In this document: positions 28,215 through 35,131 of the stretch, piece by piece
How the letters are laid out: each line of letters opens with the position of its first letter
How positions within the stretch are numbered: the first letter of the stretch is position 1
Assembly: GCF_000429625.1 (NCBI RefSeq)
Contig: NZ_AUCF01000010.1
Coordinates: 124,001-188,000 of the forward strand
DNA from: Azospirillum halopraeferens DSM 3675
GTDB lineage: Bacteria > Pseudomonadota > Alphaproteobacteria > Azospirillales > Azospirillaceae
DNA: 64,000 bases
Reading direction: 5' to 3'
Notes under the pieces: model-generated
What the model saw: the letters and a program-made list of their open reading frames with translations, nothing else
Database searches by the model: none
Told to the model about the DNA's origin: nothing
Position numbers and translations under genes: made by a program

Positions 28215-28952
28215 TCAGGCGAATCGCGCCAGGGCGCGGCGGCGGATCAGGTCGGGCAGAGCGGGGTGGCGGCCCACGGACGGGGTCAGCCACAGCCGGC
28301 GCCCCTGCGCGGGCGTGCCGTCGGGTATGCCGCCGCCCGCGCGCAGCAGGGCCGGCAGGTCGTCATCCTCATGGTGGCCGCCCGACAGGAAGAAGGGAAC
28401 GACGACCACGCAGGCGCGGCCGGTCACGGTGCGCCAGGCGTCGGCGGTCGGCGCCTCGCTGAGGAACAGGGTGCCCGTCTCGCCGTAGCGGCCGGCCAGC
28501 GCCGCGGCGACGCCCCGCGTCGCCCGCGCCGAGGCGTCGGAGCGCGAACTGCCGTGACCCGCCACCAGCACCGCCACCGTTCGCGGATCGAGCCCCGCCC
28601 CGGTGATGGCCGCGTCCGCCAGGCCGGCGACCAGGCCCGGGATCTCCGTATCGAGGCCCAGCGGCGGCAGCACGTCGACGGCGTGCCCGGTCGCCCCCGC
28701 CTCGGCCAGGAGCCGCGGCAGCACGCTTCCGGCGATGTAGCCGCCGGTGGTCAGCAGGGGCATCACCGCCACAGGTCCCGGCGGCAGGCGGGTGAGCGCT
28801 GCCGCAGGGGCGGGCGGCTGCAGGGCGAAGGCCGCCTCGACGGCGCTGAAGCCGCCGGCACGGCGCAGGTCCGCCACCAGGGAGTCGGCAATGGCGGCCC
28901 CGGCGCCGTCGGAGGTGCCGTGGGCGAAGAGCAGGAGGGAGGGCGCGGGCAT
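28215..28952 (-). CDS. Sirohydrochlorin chelatase (CbiX/SirB type)
   Basis: Protein of 245 residues with the duplicated chelatase fold of CbiX/SirB. The first half has LLLFAHGTSDG with the metal-site His near residue 11, and the second half begins VAVLVAGHGSSRSD. The His pair in FFLSGGHHEDDDLP is the usual partner site. It would insert Fe2+ into sirohydrochlorin to give siroheme, or Co2+ for cobalamin. Because siroheme methyltransferase and the siroheme enzyme DsrAB are encoded close by, siroheme for DsrAB is the likely role. The ATG is set where the conserved N terminus begins. Confidence 0.85.
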   Translation of the reverse strand: MPAPSLLLFAHGTSDGAGAAIADSLVADLRRAGGFSAVEAAFALQPPAPAAALTRLPPGPVAVMPLLTTGGYIAGSVLPRLLAEAGATGHAVDVLPPLGLDTEIPGLVAGLADAAITGAGLDPRTVAVLVAGHGSSRSDASARATRGVAAALAGRYGETGTLFLSEAPTADAWRTVTGRACVVVVPFFLSGGHHEDDDLPALLRAGGGIPDGTPAQGRRLWLTPSVGRHPALPDLIRRRALARFA

Positions 28953-29056
28953 CGGTGCTCCGGAACGGGACCGCGGCGGTGCGGCCCCTACCATCTGGCG
29001 CGCGGCGCCGGCTCCGGCCAGCCCGGCCCCCCGGGAAATCGTTGCCGCCCGCCTTG

Positions 29057-29081
29057 AATCATTAGTCGAATCTAATAGATT
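29057..29081. promoter_or_regulatory. TTAG/CTAA inverted repeat upstream of the persulfide-dioxygenase-like operon
   Basis: AATC-ATTAG (29057-29065) faces CTAAT-A-GATT (29072-29081) across TCGAAT, with one extra base in the right arm. It lies 44 bases before the metallo-hydrolase ATG, just upstream of a TATAAAA element (29099-29105). The TTAG/CTAA half-sites also occur, in the opposite arrangement, in the ArsR operator at 20541-20555, which suggests a shared regulator. Confidence 0.55.
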
Positions 29082-29124
29082 GCCTGACCGGGGGACGTAT
29101 AAAACACCCCGGGAGGGAGACGCC

Positions 29125-29985
29125 ATGACACCCATCGTAGAATCCTTCTTCGACCCGCGGACGGCGACCGTGACCCATGTGGTGCACGGCGGGCCCGGCA
29201 GCCCTTGCGCCATCATCGATCCCGTGCTGGACTTCGACATGGCGTCGGGGCGCCGCCGCACCGAGTCGGCCGACCGGGTCGCCGCCTTCATCCAGGCGCA
29301 GGGGTTGCGTGTGGACTGGCTGTTGGAGACGCACGCCCATGCCGACCACCTCAGCGCCGCCCCCTATCTGAAGGAAAAGCTGGGCGGCCGCATCGCCATC
29401 GGCAGCCACATCCGCGACGTGCAGCGCATCTTCGGCGGGGTTTTCAACGCGGAACCCGCCTTCACCGCCGACGGCAGCCAGTTCGACGTCCTGTTCGAGG
29501 ACGGTGCCACCTTCGGCATCGGTGCGATGGATGCCGAAGTGCTGCACGTCCCCGGACACACGCCGGCCTGCGTCGCCTTTCGCATCGGCGACGCCCTGTT
29601 CGTCGGCGACACCCTGTTCATGCCCGACGTGGGGACGGCGCGCTGCGACTTTCCCGGCGGCGACGCGGCGACGCTGTTCCGTTCGATTCGCCGCCTGCTG
29701 GATCTGCCCGACGCGACGCGGGTCTTCGTCTGCCACGACTACCCGCCGGCCGGCCGCGGGCCGGCCTGGGAAACCACCGTCGCCGAGCAGCGCCGCGCCA
29801 ACATCCACGTGAAGGACGGCATCTCGGAGGCGGATTTCGTGACCATGCGCACCGCCCGCGACCGCACGCTGGATCTGCCGGCGTTGCTCGTCCCGTCGGT
29901 CCAGGTCAATATGCGCGCCGGGCACCTGCCCCCTCCCGAATCGAACGGCGTGCGCTATCTCAAGATCCCGGTGGATCGGCTGTGA
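29125..29985 (+). CDS. MBL-fold persulfide dioxygenase / Blh-like hydrolase
   Basis: Protein of 286 residues in the ETHE1/persulfide-dioxygenase branch of metallo-beta-lactamases. Features are the start IVESFFDPRTATVTHVV, the metal motif THAHADHLSAAPYLK, VLHVPGHTPACVAF (His), FVGDTLFMPDVGTARCDFPGG (Asp) and FVCHDYPP (His). The protein would oxidise glutathione persulfide or a related low-molecular-weight persulfide to sulfite in the cytoplasm. It is co-transcribed with a DUF442 protein 32 bases downstream, the same pair found in bigR operons. The purine-rich GGGAGGGAGA precedes the ATG. Confidence 0.87.
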   Translation: MTPIVESFFDPRTATVTHVVHGGPGSPCAIIDPVLDFDMASGRRRTESADRVAAFIQAQGLRVDWLLETHAHADHLSAAPYLKEKLGGRIAIGSHIRDVQRIFGGVFNAEPAFTADGSQFDVLFEDGATFGIGAMDAEVLHVPGHTPACVAFRIGDALFVGDTLFMPDVGTARCDFPGGDAATLFRSIRRLLDLPDATRVFVCHDYPPAGRGPAWETTVAEQRRANIHVKDGISEADFVTMRTARDRTLDLPALLVPSVQVNMRAGHLPPPESNGVRYLKIPVDRL

Positions 29986-30017
29986 CCCGACCGGGCCTGC
30001 AAAACGAAGGACATCCC

Positions 30018-30368
30018 ATGCCCACTCTCGCCCGGGTCGAAGATAACGTTTACGTCTGCGGACAGCTTCAGGAGGCGGACTTCGCCGACCTGGCGCGCCA
30101 GGGCGTGAAGACCATCGTCAACAACCGCCCCGACGGGGAGGAGGCGACGCAGCTTCCCCACGCCCGCGCCGCCGAGCTGGCGGCGCAGCACGGCCTGGAA
30201 TACCACTTCATTCCGGTCGGGCGGGACCCGCTGACGCTGGAGATGGTCGACCGCTTCGCCGACATCCTGGCGCAGTCGCCGCGCCCGGTGGTCGCGTACT
30301 GCCGCTCCGGCGCCCGGTCCTCCACGCTGCACTCCTACGCCAGGGCCCGCCGGCTGGAACAGCGCTGA
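30018..30368 (+). CDS. DUF442 / TIGR01244 family phosphatase-like protein
   Basis: Protein of 116 residues with the fold of dual-specificity phosphatases. VYVCGQLQEADFADLARQG and IVNNRPDGEE begin the domain, and the P-loop is AYCRSGARSS (C-x5-R). In other alphaproteobacteria this domain is fused to, or adjacent to, the persulfide-dioxygenase-like protein encoded just upstream. A sulfurtransferase-like action of the Cys has been proposed for such pairs; true phosphatase activity is unproven. Confidence 0.85.
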   Translation: MPTLARVEDNVYVCGQLQEADFADLARQGVKTIVNNRPDGEEATQLPHARAAELAAQHGLEYHFIPVGRDPLTLEMVDRFADILAQSPRPVVAYCRSGARSSTLHSYARARRLEQR

Positions 30369-30472
30369 TCATCCGCCATCCCACCCATTTCCATTAGGGA
30401 ACCCTTGTGGAACGCCGGTGCCGATGCGATGATCGGCACCGGTTCTCCGCAACCAGGGAATGGGCACAGGGG

Positions 30473-31381
30473 ATGGGCGTGACAGCGCAAACGGCCGGCC
30501 CGCCGCGCGGGCCCTTCGCGCCGGACGACGCGGCCGCGTACACGCGCTGGCGCGACGCCAAGCTGGCGCACCTGCCCGCACGGCCGGACGATCTGCTGGT
30601 CGAACTGGCCGACCCCCGGGCCGTCACGGCGGCCGAACGCGCCGCCCTGGCGGAGCGCTGCCGCCGCCACAACATGGCGCTGTTCGTCGGCCCCGTGGTG
30701 GCCGACGGCACCCGGGACTGGTTGCGCGCCTTCGCGCGGACGTTCGGGCTGGACGACCTGGACAGCAACATGCTGGCCGACGAGGACGGCATCTCGCCGC
30801 TGACGGTGGCCGCCGACGGTCCGCGGCGCGCCTACATCCCCTACACCGACCGGCCGCTGTCCTGGCACACCGACGGCTACTACAACCCGCTGCACCGGCC
30901 GGTGCGCGGCCTCGTCCTCTATACGGTGCAGGATGCGGCGGAGGGCGGGGAGAACGCGCTGCTCGACCATGAACTGGCCTACATCGCGCTGCGCGATGCC
31001 GATCCCGGCCACATCGCCGCCCTGTCGCAGCCCGACGCCATGACCATCCCGCCCAACGCCGAACCCGGCCAGCCGCCGCGTCCGGCCCAGCCCGGCCCGG
31101 TGTTTTCCGTCGACCCGCTGACCGGGGCGCTGCACATGCGCTACACCGCGCGCGTCCGCCACGTGGTGTGGAAGGACGACCCCGCGGTCACCGCCGCCGT
31201 CGCCGCGCTGAACGGCCTGTTGAACGGCGGCTGCCCGTGGGTCCTGCGCCACCGCATGGCGCCCGGCCAGGGATTGCTGTGCAACAACGTGCTGCACAAC
31301 CGCACCGGATTCCGGGATGCGCCGGACCGGACGCGGCTGGTCTACCGCGCCCGGTTCCACGACCGCGTTTCCGCCGCCTGA
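30473..31381 (+). CDS. TauD/TfdA family Fe(II)/2-oxoglutarate dioxygenase
   Basis: Protein of 302 residues. The iron ligands are visible: His132 and Asp134 in SWHTDGYYNP, and distal His about 275 in NNVLHNRTGF. The 2-oxoglutarate-binding Arg follows in TRLVYRARF. No signal peptide. Members release sulfite from organosulfonates or hydroxylate carboxylates; the substrate here is not known. Its place between siroheme, persulfide and sulfite-export genes makes an organosulfur substrate plausible but unproven. It is followed 25 bases later by a small gene that is probably its partner. Confidence 0.85.
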   Translation: MGVTAQTAGPPRGPFAPDDAAAYTRWRDAKLAHLPARPDDLLVELADPRAVTAAERAALAERCRRHNMALFVGPVVADGTRDWLRAFARTFGLDDLDSNMLADEDGISPLTVAADGPRRAYIPYTDRPLSWHTDGYYNPLHRPVRGLVLYTVQDAAEGGENALLDHELAYIALRDADPGHIAALSQPDAMTIPPNAEPGQPPRPAQPGPVFSVDPLTGALHMRYTARVRHVVWKDDPAVTAAVAALNGLLNGGCPWVLRHRMAPGQGLLCNNVLHNRTGFRDAPDRTRLVYRARFHDRVSAA

Positions 31382-31406
31382 TGCCAGCCAACGAGGTTTT
31401 CTCCCG

Positions 31407-31661
31407 ATGACCGCACCGACCGACGGCGAGAGCGTCGCCGACCGCGACACCGTCGCCCTTCCCTGGGGCAAGGAGATGCTGATCCAGGAGGTGGTCTACG
31501 ACACCGGACTGCGGCTGCTGCGCCTGCGCATCCGCGAGGGCCGGCGGTTCACCGTCGTCGACCTGGACGCCCGCGCCATCGCCCGCCTGCGCGCCCTCAC
31601 CGACGGCTGGACCGACGTCGCCGAGGGGGAAGCCGAAGCGCTGGACGTGGACGGCGGCTGA
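31407..31661 (+). CDS. Small conserved-looking protein downstream of TauD-like gene
   Basis: Protein of 84 residues without signal peptide or membrane segment. It reads as a compact alpha/beta domain: ALPWGKEMLIQEVVYDTGLR, then a strand-rich RRFTVVDLDARAIARL. No family is recalled with certainty. Close spacing to the dioxygenase gene suggests one operon. Confidence 0.65.
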   Translation: MTAPTDGESVADRDTVALPWGKEMLIQEVVYDTGLRLLRLRIREGRRFTVVDLDARAIARLRALTDGWTDVAEGEAEALDVDGG

Positions 31662-31695
31662 CCGCCGGACCGCGCGGGCGGGGACGGCCTGACGC

Positions 31696-32496
31696 TCAGG
31701 CCGTGCGCGCCCGCTCCTCCGCCTCCCCGTTCCCGGCCGGGACGAACCAGGAGAGCGTGTCGGCCAGGGTGACGACGCGGCCGATGATGACGGTGGCAGG
31801 GGAGGACAGGCCGGCGGCGGCGACGCGGTCGCGCAGCGTGGCGAGCGTGGCGACGACCCGGCGCTGCTGCGGCGTGGTGGCGTTGCGGACCGCCGCGGCC
31901 GGCGTGTCGGGCGGCAGCCCGGCGCCCAGCAGGCCGCTCACGATCTCCGGCAGCGTCGCCAGCCCCATGTAGAACACCAGGGTCGTGTCGGCGTCGGCGA
32001 TTCGCGACCAGTCGTAGGGAATCTCCCGGTTCTCGCGCATGTGGCCGGTCAGGAAGCGCACGCCCGACGCCAGCCCGCGGTGGGTCAGGGGAATGCCGGC
32101 GTAGGCGCTGCACCCGGCGGCGGCGGTGATGCCGGGCACCACGTCGAAGGGGATGCGGTGGCGGGCCAGATGCTCCGCCTCCTCGCTGCCGCGGCCGAAG
32201 ACGAAGGGATCGCCGCCCTTCAGGCGGACCACCCGGCGCCCCGAGCGGCCGAGGTTCAGCAGCAGCTCGTTGATGGAATCCTGGGGCATGTGGTGGCGGT
32301 TCAGCGCCTTGCCCGCGTAGATGCGAGTCGTCCCGGCGGGGATGAGGTCGAGGATCTCGGGGCTCACCAGCCGGTCGAACACCACCACGTCGGCGCTGCG
32401 GATCAGGCGCAACGCCTTGACGGTCAGCAGGTCGGGGTCGCCGGGACCGGCGCCCACCAGGTGGACGAACCCTTGGGACACGGTGGATTGAGGCAT
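31696..32496 (-). CDS. cobA: Uroporphyrinogen-III C-methyltransferase
   Basis: S-adenosylmethionine-dependent enzyme of 266 residues that methylates uroporphyrinogen III at C-2 and C-7 to precorrin-2, the precursor of siroheme and cobalamin. Family motifs are HLVGAGPGDPDLLTVKA, VRLKGGDPFVFGRG, VPGITAAAGCSAYAGIPLTHR and LVFYMGLATL. It lacks the dehydrogenase/ferrochelatase domain of CysG, so oxidation and iron insertion need other proteins; the CbiX-type gene at 28.2 kb can supply the latter. It is transcribed away from the sulfite exporter, and three 16-bp repeats lie directly before its start. Confidence 0.93.
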   Translation of the reverse strand: MPQSTVSQGFVHLVGAGPGDPDLLTVKALRLIRSADVVVFDRLVSPEILDLIPAGTTRIYAGKALNRHHMPQDSINELLLNLGRSGRRVVRLKGGDPFVFGRGSEEAEHLARHRIPFDVVPGITAAAGCSAYAGIPLTHRGLASGVRFLTGHMRENREIPYDWSRIADADTTLVFYMGLATLPEIVSGLLGAGLPPDTPAAAVRNATTPQQRRVVATLATLRDRVAAAGLSSPATVIIGRVVTLADTLSWFVPAGNGEAEERARTA

Positions 32497-32507
32497 GTTC
32501 GGCAACC

Positions 32508-32555
32508 CCTCAATATGAGTATTCCATAATATGATGGTTCCGTAATATGATGTCC
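32508..32555. repeat. Three tandem 16-bp repeats with AATATGA core before cobA
   Basis: AATATGA occurs at 32512-32518, 32528-32534 and 32544-32550, exactly 16 bases apart, inside three similar 16-mers (32508-32523, 32524-32539, 32540-32555); the last two agree at 12 of 16 positions overall and share TAATATGATG. They lie 12-60 bases before the methyltransferase start codon. Probably binding sites for a regulator of siroheme synthesis. Confidence 0.65.
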
Positions 32556-32675
32556 AGCGTTTCCGCGAGCCACCGGTGCGGGGCGCGACGGATTGTTGCC
32601 GATATGCCCTTCGGCGCATTGGGGTCTTGCGTTCAGGGGGCGGACGGTTTTAAGAAGTGTCCATTCGATAGTTCT

Positions 32676-32698
32676 AATATCCGAGAAACGGAATATGG
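32676..32698. promoter_or_regulatory. AATAT-containing element before the sulfite exporter gene
   Basis: AATAT-CCG (32676-32683) and CGG-AATAT-GG (32689-32698) flank AGAAA; CCG/CGG form an inverted repeat and the AATATG core recurs from the cobA-side repeats. The stretch is AT-rich within the 335-base divergent region 32497-32831, which otherwise holds nothing recognisable. Confidence 0.4.
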
Positions 32699-32831
32699 AA
32701 TCCTGCGCATGCACGGCGGCAGGCCGGCGACGCCGCCTGCGGCGCCGACGATGAAGCCGCTCCGTTGCCGCCTCCACCCCGACGGGGCGGGGGCGTGAAG
32801 CCACCGGTGCGGACTCCTTCGTGGAAAGACT

Positions 32832-33779
32832 ATGGCGATGCACATTTATCTGCCGATCGCGGAAATGTCGCTGAACTTCCTGATCCCGGTTCTGCTCGGC
32901 GCCGGGGTCGGCGTGCTGACGGGCATGTTCGGTGTGGGCGGCGGCTTCCTGATGACGCCCTCGCTGATCTTCATCGGCGTGCCCCCGGCCGTCGCGGTGG
33001 GGACGGAGGCGGTGAAGATCGTCGGCTCCTCGGTGTCGGGCGTTCTCGCCCACTGGCGCAAGGGCAACGTGGACGTCCAGATGGGGGTGGTGCTGCTGAT
33101 CGGCGGCCTGGCCGGATCGTTCGTCGGGGTGCGGGTCTTCACCTGGCTGCGCGGCATCGGGCAGATCGACGTGACCATCGCGCTGCTCTATGTGGTGGTG
33201 CTGGGCATCGTCGGATCGATGATGTTCGCCGAAAGCCTGGGCTCAATCCTGCGCAGCCGGGCGGCGCTGGCCGGCGGCGGCAGCGTGGCCGCACCGTCGG
33301 GCGGGCGCGGGCGCGGCGGCTGGGTGCGCCGGCTGCCCTTCAAGATGGCGTTCCGCCGCTCCAAGCTGGTGATCAGCCCGATCGTGCCGCTGGGGGTGGG
33401 CTTCCTGGTCGGCATCCTCTCCGCCCTGATGGGCGTGGGCGGCGGCTTCATCATGGTCCCCGCCATGATCTACCTGATCGGCATGCCGACCAAGGTCGTG
33501 ATCGGGACGTCGCTGTTCCAGATCATCTTCGTCACCGCCAACACCGCGTTCCTCCAGGCATGGCAGAACCACACGGTCGATGTCCTGCTGGCGCTCCAGC
33601 TTCTGGTGGGCGGCGTCATCGGCGCCCAGGTCGGCACCTGGCTGGGGGGCAAGCTGAAGGCGGAGCAGCTTCGCGTCGGGCTGGCGGCGGTGGTGCTGGC
33701 GGTCTGCTTCAAGATGGCGCTCGGCCTGGTGCTCGAACCGGATGAGCTGTACTCCTTCGCCGCCAAGGGAGGGCACTGA
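32832..33779 (+). CDS. Sulfite exporter TauE/SafE family protein
   Basis: Membrane protein of 315 residues with about eight hydrophobic segments in two homologous halves. Each half starts with the family motif: GMFGVGGGFLMTPSLIFIGV and ALMGVGGGFIMVPAMIYLIG. A basic, Gly-rich cytoplasmic loop (about residues 150-180) separates them. TSUP proteins move sulfite, sulfonates or similar anions. Directly followed by a TIGR02186 gene and then by sulfite dehydrogenase genes, so disposal of sulfite is the likely role. Confidence 0.9.
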   Translation: MAMHIYLPIAEMSLNFLIPVLLGAGVGVLTGMFGVGGGFLMTPSLIFIGVPPAVAVGTEAVKIVGSSVSGVLAHWRKGNVDVQMGVVLLIGGLAGSFVGVRVFTWLRGIGQIDVTIALLYVVVLGIVGSMMFAESLGSILRSRAALAGGGSVAAPSGGRGRGGWVRRLPFKMAFRRSKLVISPIVPLGVGFLVGILSALMGVGGGFIMVPAMIYLIGMPTKVVIGTSLFQIIFVTANTAFLQAWQNHTVDVLLALQLLVGGVIGAQVGTWLGGKLKAEQLRVGLAAVVLAVCFKMALGLVLEPDELYSFAAKGGH

Positions 33780-33782
33780 GCC

Positions 33783-34529
33783 ATGCGGACCCTGGTCGTC
33801 GCGGCGCTGGCGGCGCTGCTGCTCGTCCCGGTTCCGGCCGGTGCGGTGCGATCGGAGGTGGTTGCCGACCTGTCGGACCACCTCATCGCCATCACCACCG
33901 GCTTCACCGGCTCCAGCCTCCTGCTGTTCGGCGCCACCGACGGGGCGGGCGATGTCGTCCTGGTGGTCACCGGCCCGCGCAGCGACGTGACGCTGCGCCG
34001 CAAGGACCGGCGCATGGGCATCTGGGTGAACACCGAGGGGCTGCGCTTTCGCGACGTCCCCAGCTTCTATGCGGTGCTGTCCAGCCGCCCCGCCGGCGAC
34101 ATCCTGGACCCCGCGGAAGCCGCGGCCCACGGCATCGGCTTCGACGCCATCCGCCCGGCTCCGGCCGACCCCGCCGCCCCGGCGGCGGAAGTCGCTGCCT
34201 ACCGGGAGGCACTGTTCCGCCTGAAGCAGGAACAGGGGCTGTACTTCGAGGAAACCGGCATCCGCTTCACCGGCGAACGCCTGTTCCGGGCCGATCTGCG
34301 CTTTCCGTCCAGCGTGCCGGTGGGCGAATTCAGGGCGATGATCTATCTGGTCAAGGACGGCCGGGTGGTCAGCTCCCAGCCGACGCCGCTGGTGGTCAGC
34401 AAGGTCGGCATGGGGGCACAGGTGCACTGGTTCGCCAACCGGCACGCCGCCGCCTACGGCGCCCTTGCCGTCGCCGTATCGGTTCTCGCCGGATGGCTCG
34501 CCGGCATCGTCTTCCGAAAGAAGGTGTGA
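33783..34529 (+). CDS. TIGR02186 family membrane-anchored periplasmic protein
   Basis: Protein of 248 residues with a Sec signal peptide (about 1-21) and a single C-terminal membrane helix (about 222-243, AYGALAVAVSVLAGWLAGIVF). Most of the protein is therefore in the periplasm, anchored in the inner membrane. SDHLIAITTGFTGSSLLLFGA and GDVVLVVTGPRSDVTLRRK are typical of this alphaproteobacterial family. It is regularly placed beside TauE-type exporters and starts 3 bases after one here, so it is probably an accessory of the exporter; the biochemical role is unknown. Confidence 0.87.
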   Translation: MRTLVVAALAALLLVPVPAGAVRSEVVADLSDHLIAITTGFTGSSLLLFGATDGAGDVVLVVTGPRSDVTLRRKDRRMGIWVNTEGLRFRDVPSFYAVLSSRPAGDILDPAEAAAHGIGFDAIRPAPADPAAPAAEVAAYREALFRLKQEQGLYFEETGIRFTGERLFRADLRFPSSVPVGEFRAMIYLVKDGRVVSSQPTPLVVSKVGMGAQVHWFANRHAAAYGALAVAVSVLAGWLAGIVFRKKV

Positions 34530-34531
34530 CC

Positions 34532-35074
34532 ATGACCTCCGTCCCCCCCGTCCCCGCCGGTGACGACGTTCCGGCCGCCCCGCCCGTGCCCGATCCCGGG
34601 GAACGCGTGTTCCTGGTGGTGGTCGACAGCAGCCCCGAGCTGGGCGTCGCCATCCTGTTCGCCTGCCGGCGCGCCGCCCGCACCGGCGGGCGGGTGGCGC
34701 TGCTCTACGTGATCGAGCCGGAGGACACCGGGTCCGCCGACATCGGCAACTGGATGGGCGTGGGCGACGTCATGCGCCAGGAGGCGCGGGAGGAAGCGGA
34801 GATCACGCTGGGCATCGTATCGGAGCGCATCAAGACCTGCTCCGGCAAGATGCCGATGTTCTTCATCCGCGAAGGCAACCGGGCCGAGGAACTCATCCGT
34901 CTGATCCGGGAGGAGAAGAGCATCTCCGTCCTGGTGCTGGCCGCCGGCACGGGGGCCGAAGGGCCCGGCCCCCTCGTCAGCAATCTGACCGGCAAGAACG
35001 CCGCGGGAATGCGGGTGCCGGTGACCATCGTGCCGGGATCCCTGTCCCGCGAGGAGATCGAGGCGATCACCTAG
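34532..35074 (+). CDS. Universal stress protein family protein
   Basis: Cytoplasmic protein of 180 residues. A Pro-rich N-terminal extension (about 1-28) precedes a Usp fold: VFLVVVDSSPELGVAILFACRRA, VALLYVIEPED, then ISVLVLAAGTGAEGPGP and the last strand VPVTIVPGSL. The usual nucleotide-binding G-x2-G-x9-G(S/T) motif is incomplete, so ATP binding is uncertain. It begins 2 bases after the TIGR02186 stop and precedes soeA by 57 bases, so it belongs to the sulfite export/oxidation operon. Confidence 0.85.
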   Translation: MTSVPPVPAGDDVPAAPPVPDPGERVFLVVVDSSPELGVAILFACRRAARTGGRVALLYVIEPEDTGSADIGNWMGVGDVMRQEAREEAEITLGIVSERIKTCSGKMPMFFIREGNRAEELIRLIREEKSISVLVLAAGTGAEGPGPLVSNLTGKNAAGMRVPVTIVPGSLSREEIEAIT

Positions 35075-35131
35075 AACGAAACCGACCTTCCGTGAAGCGG
35101 AGGCAACCTTCGGAGAGGAAGCGCCAGGACC

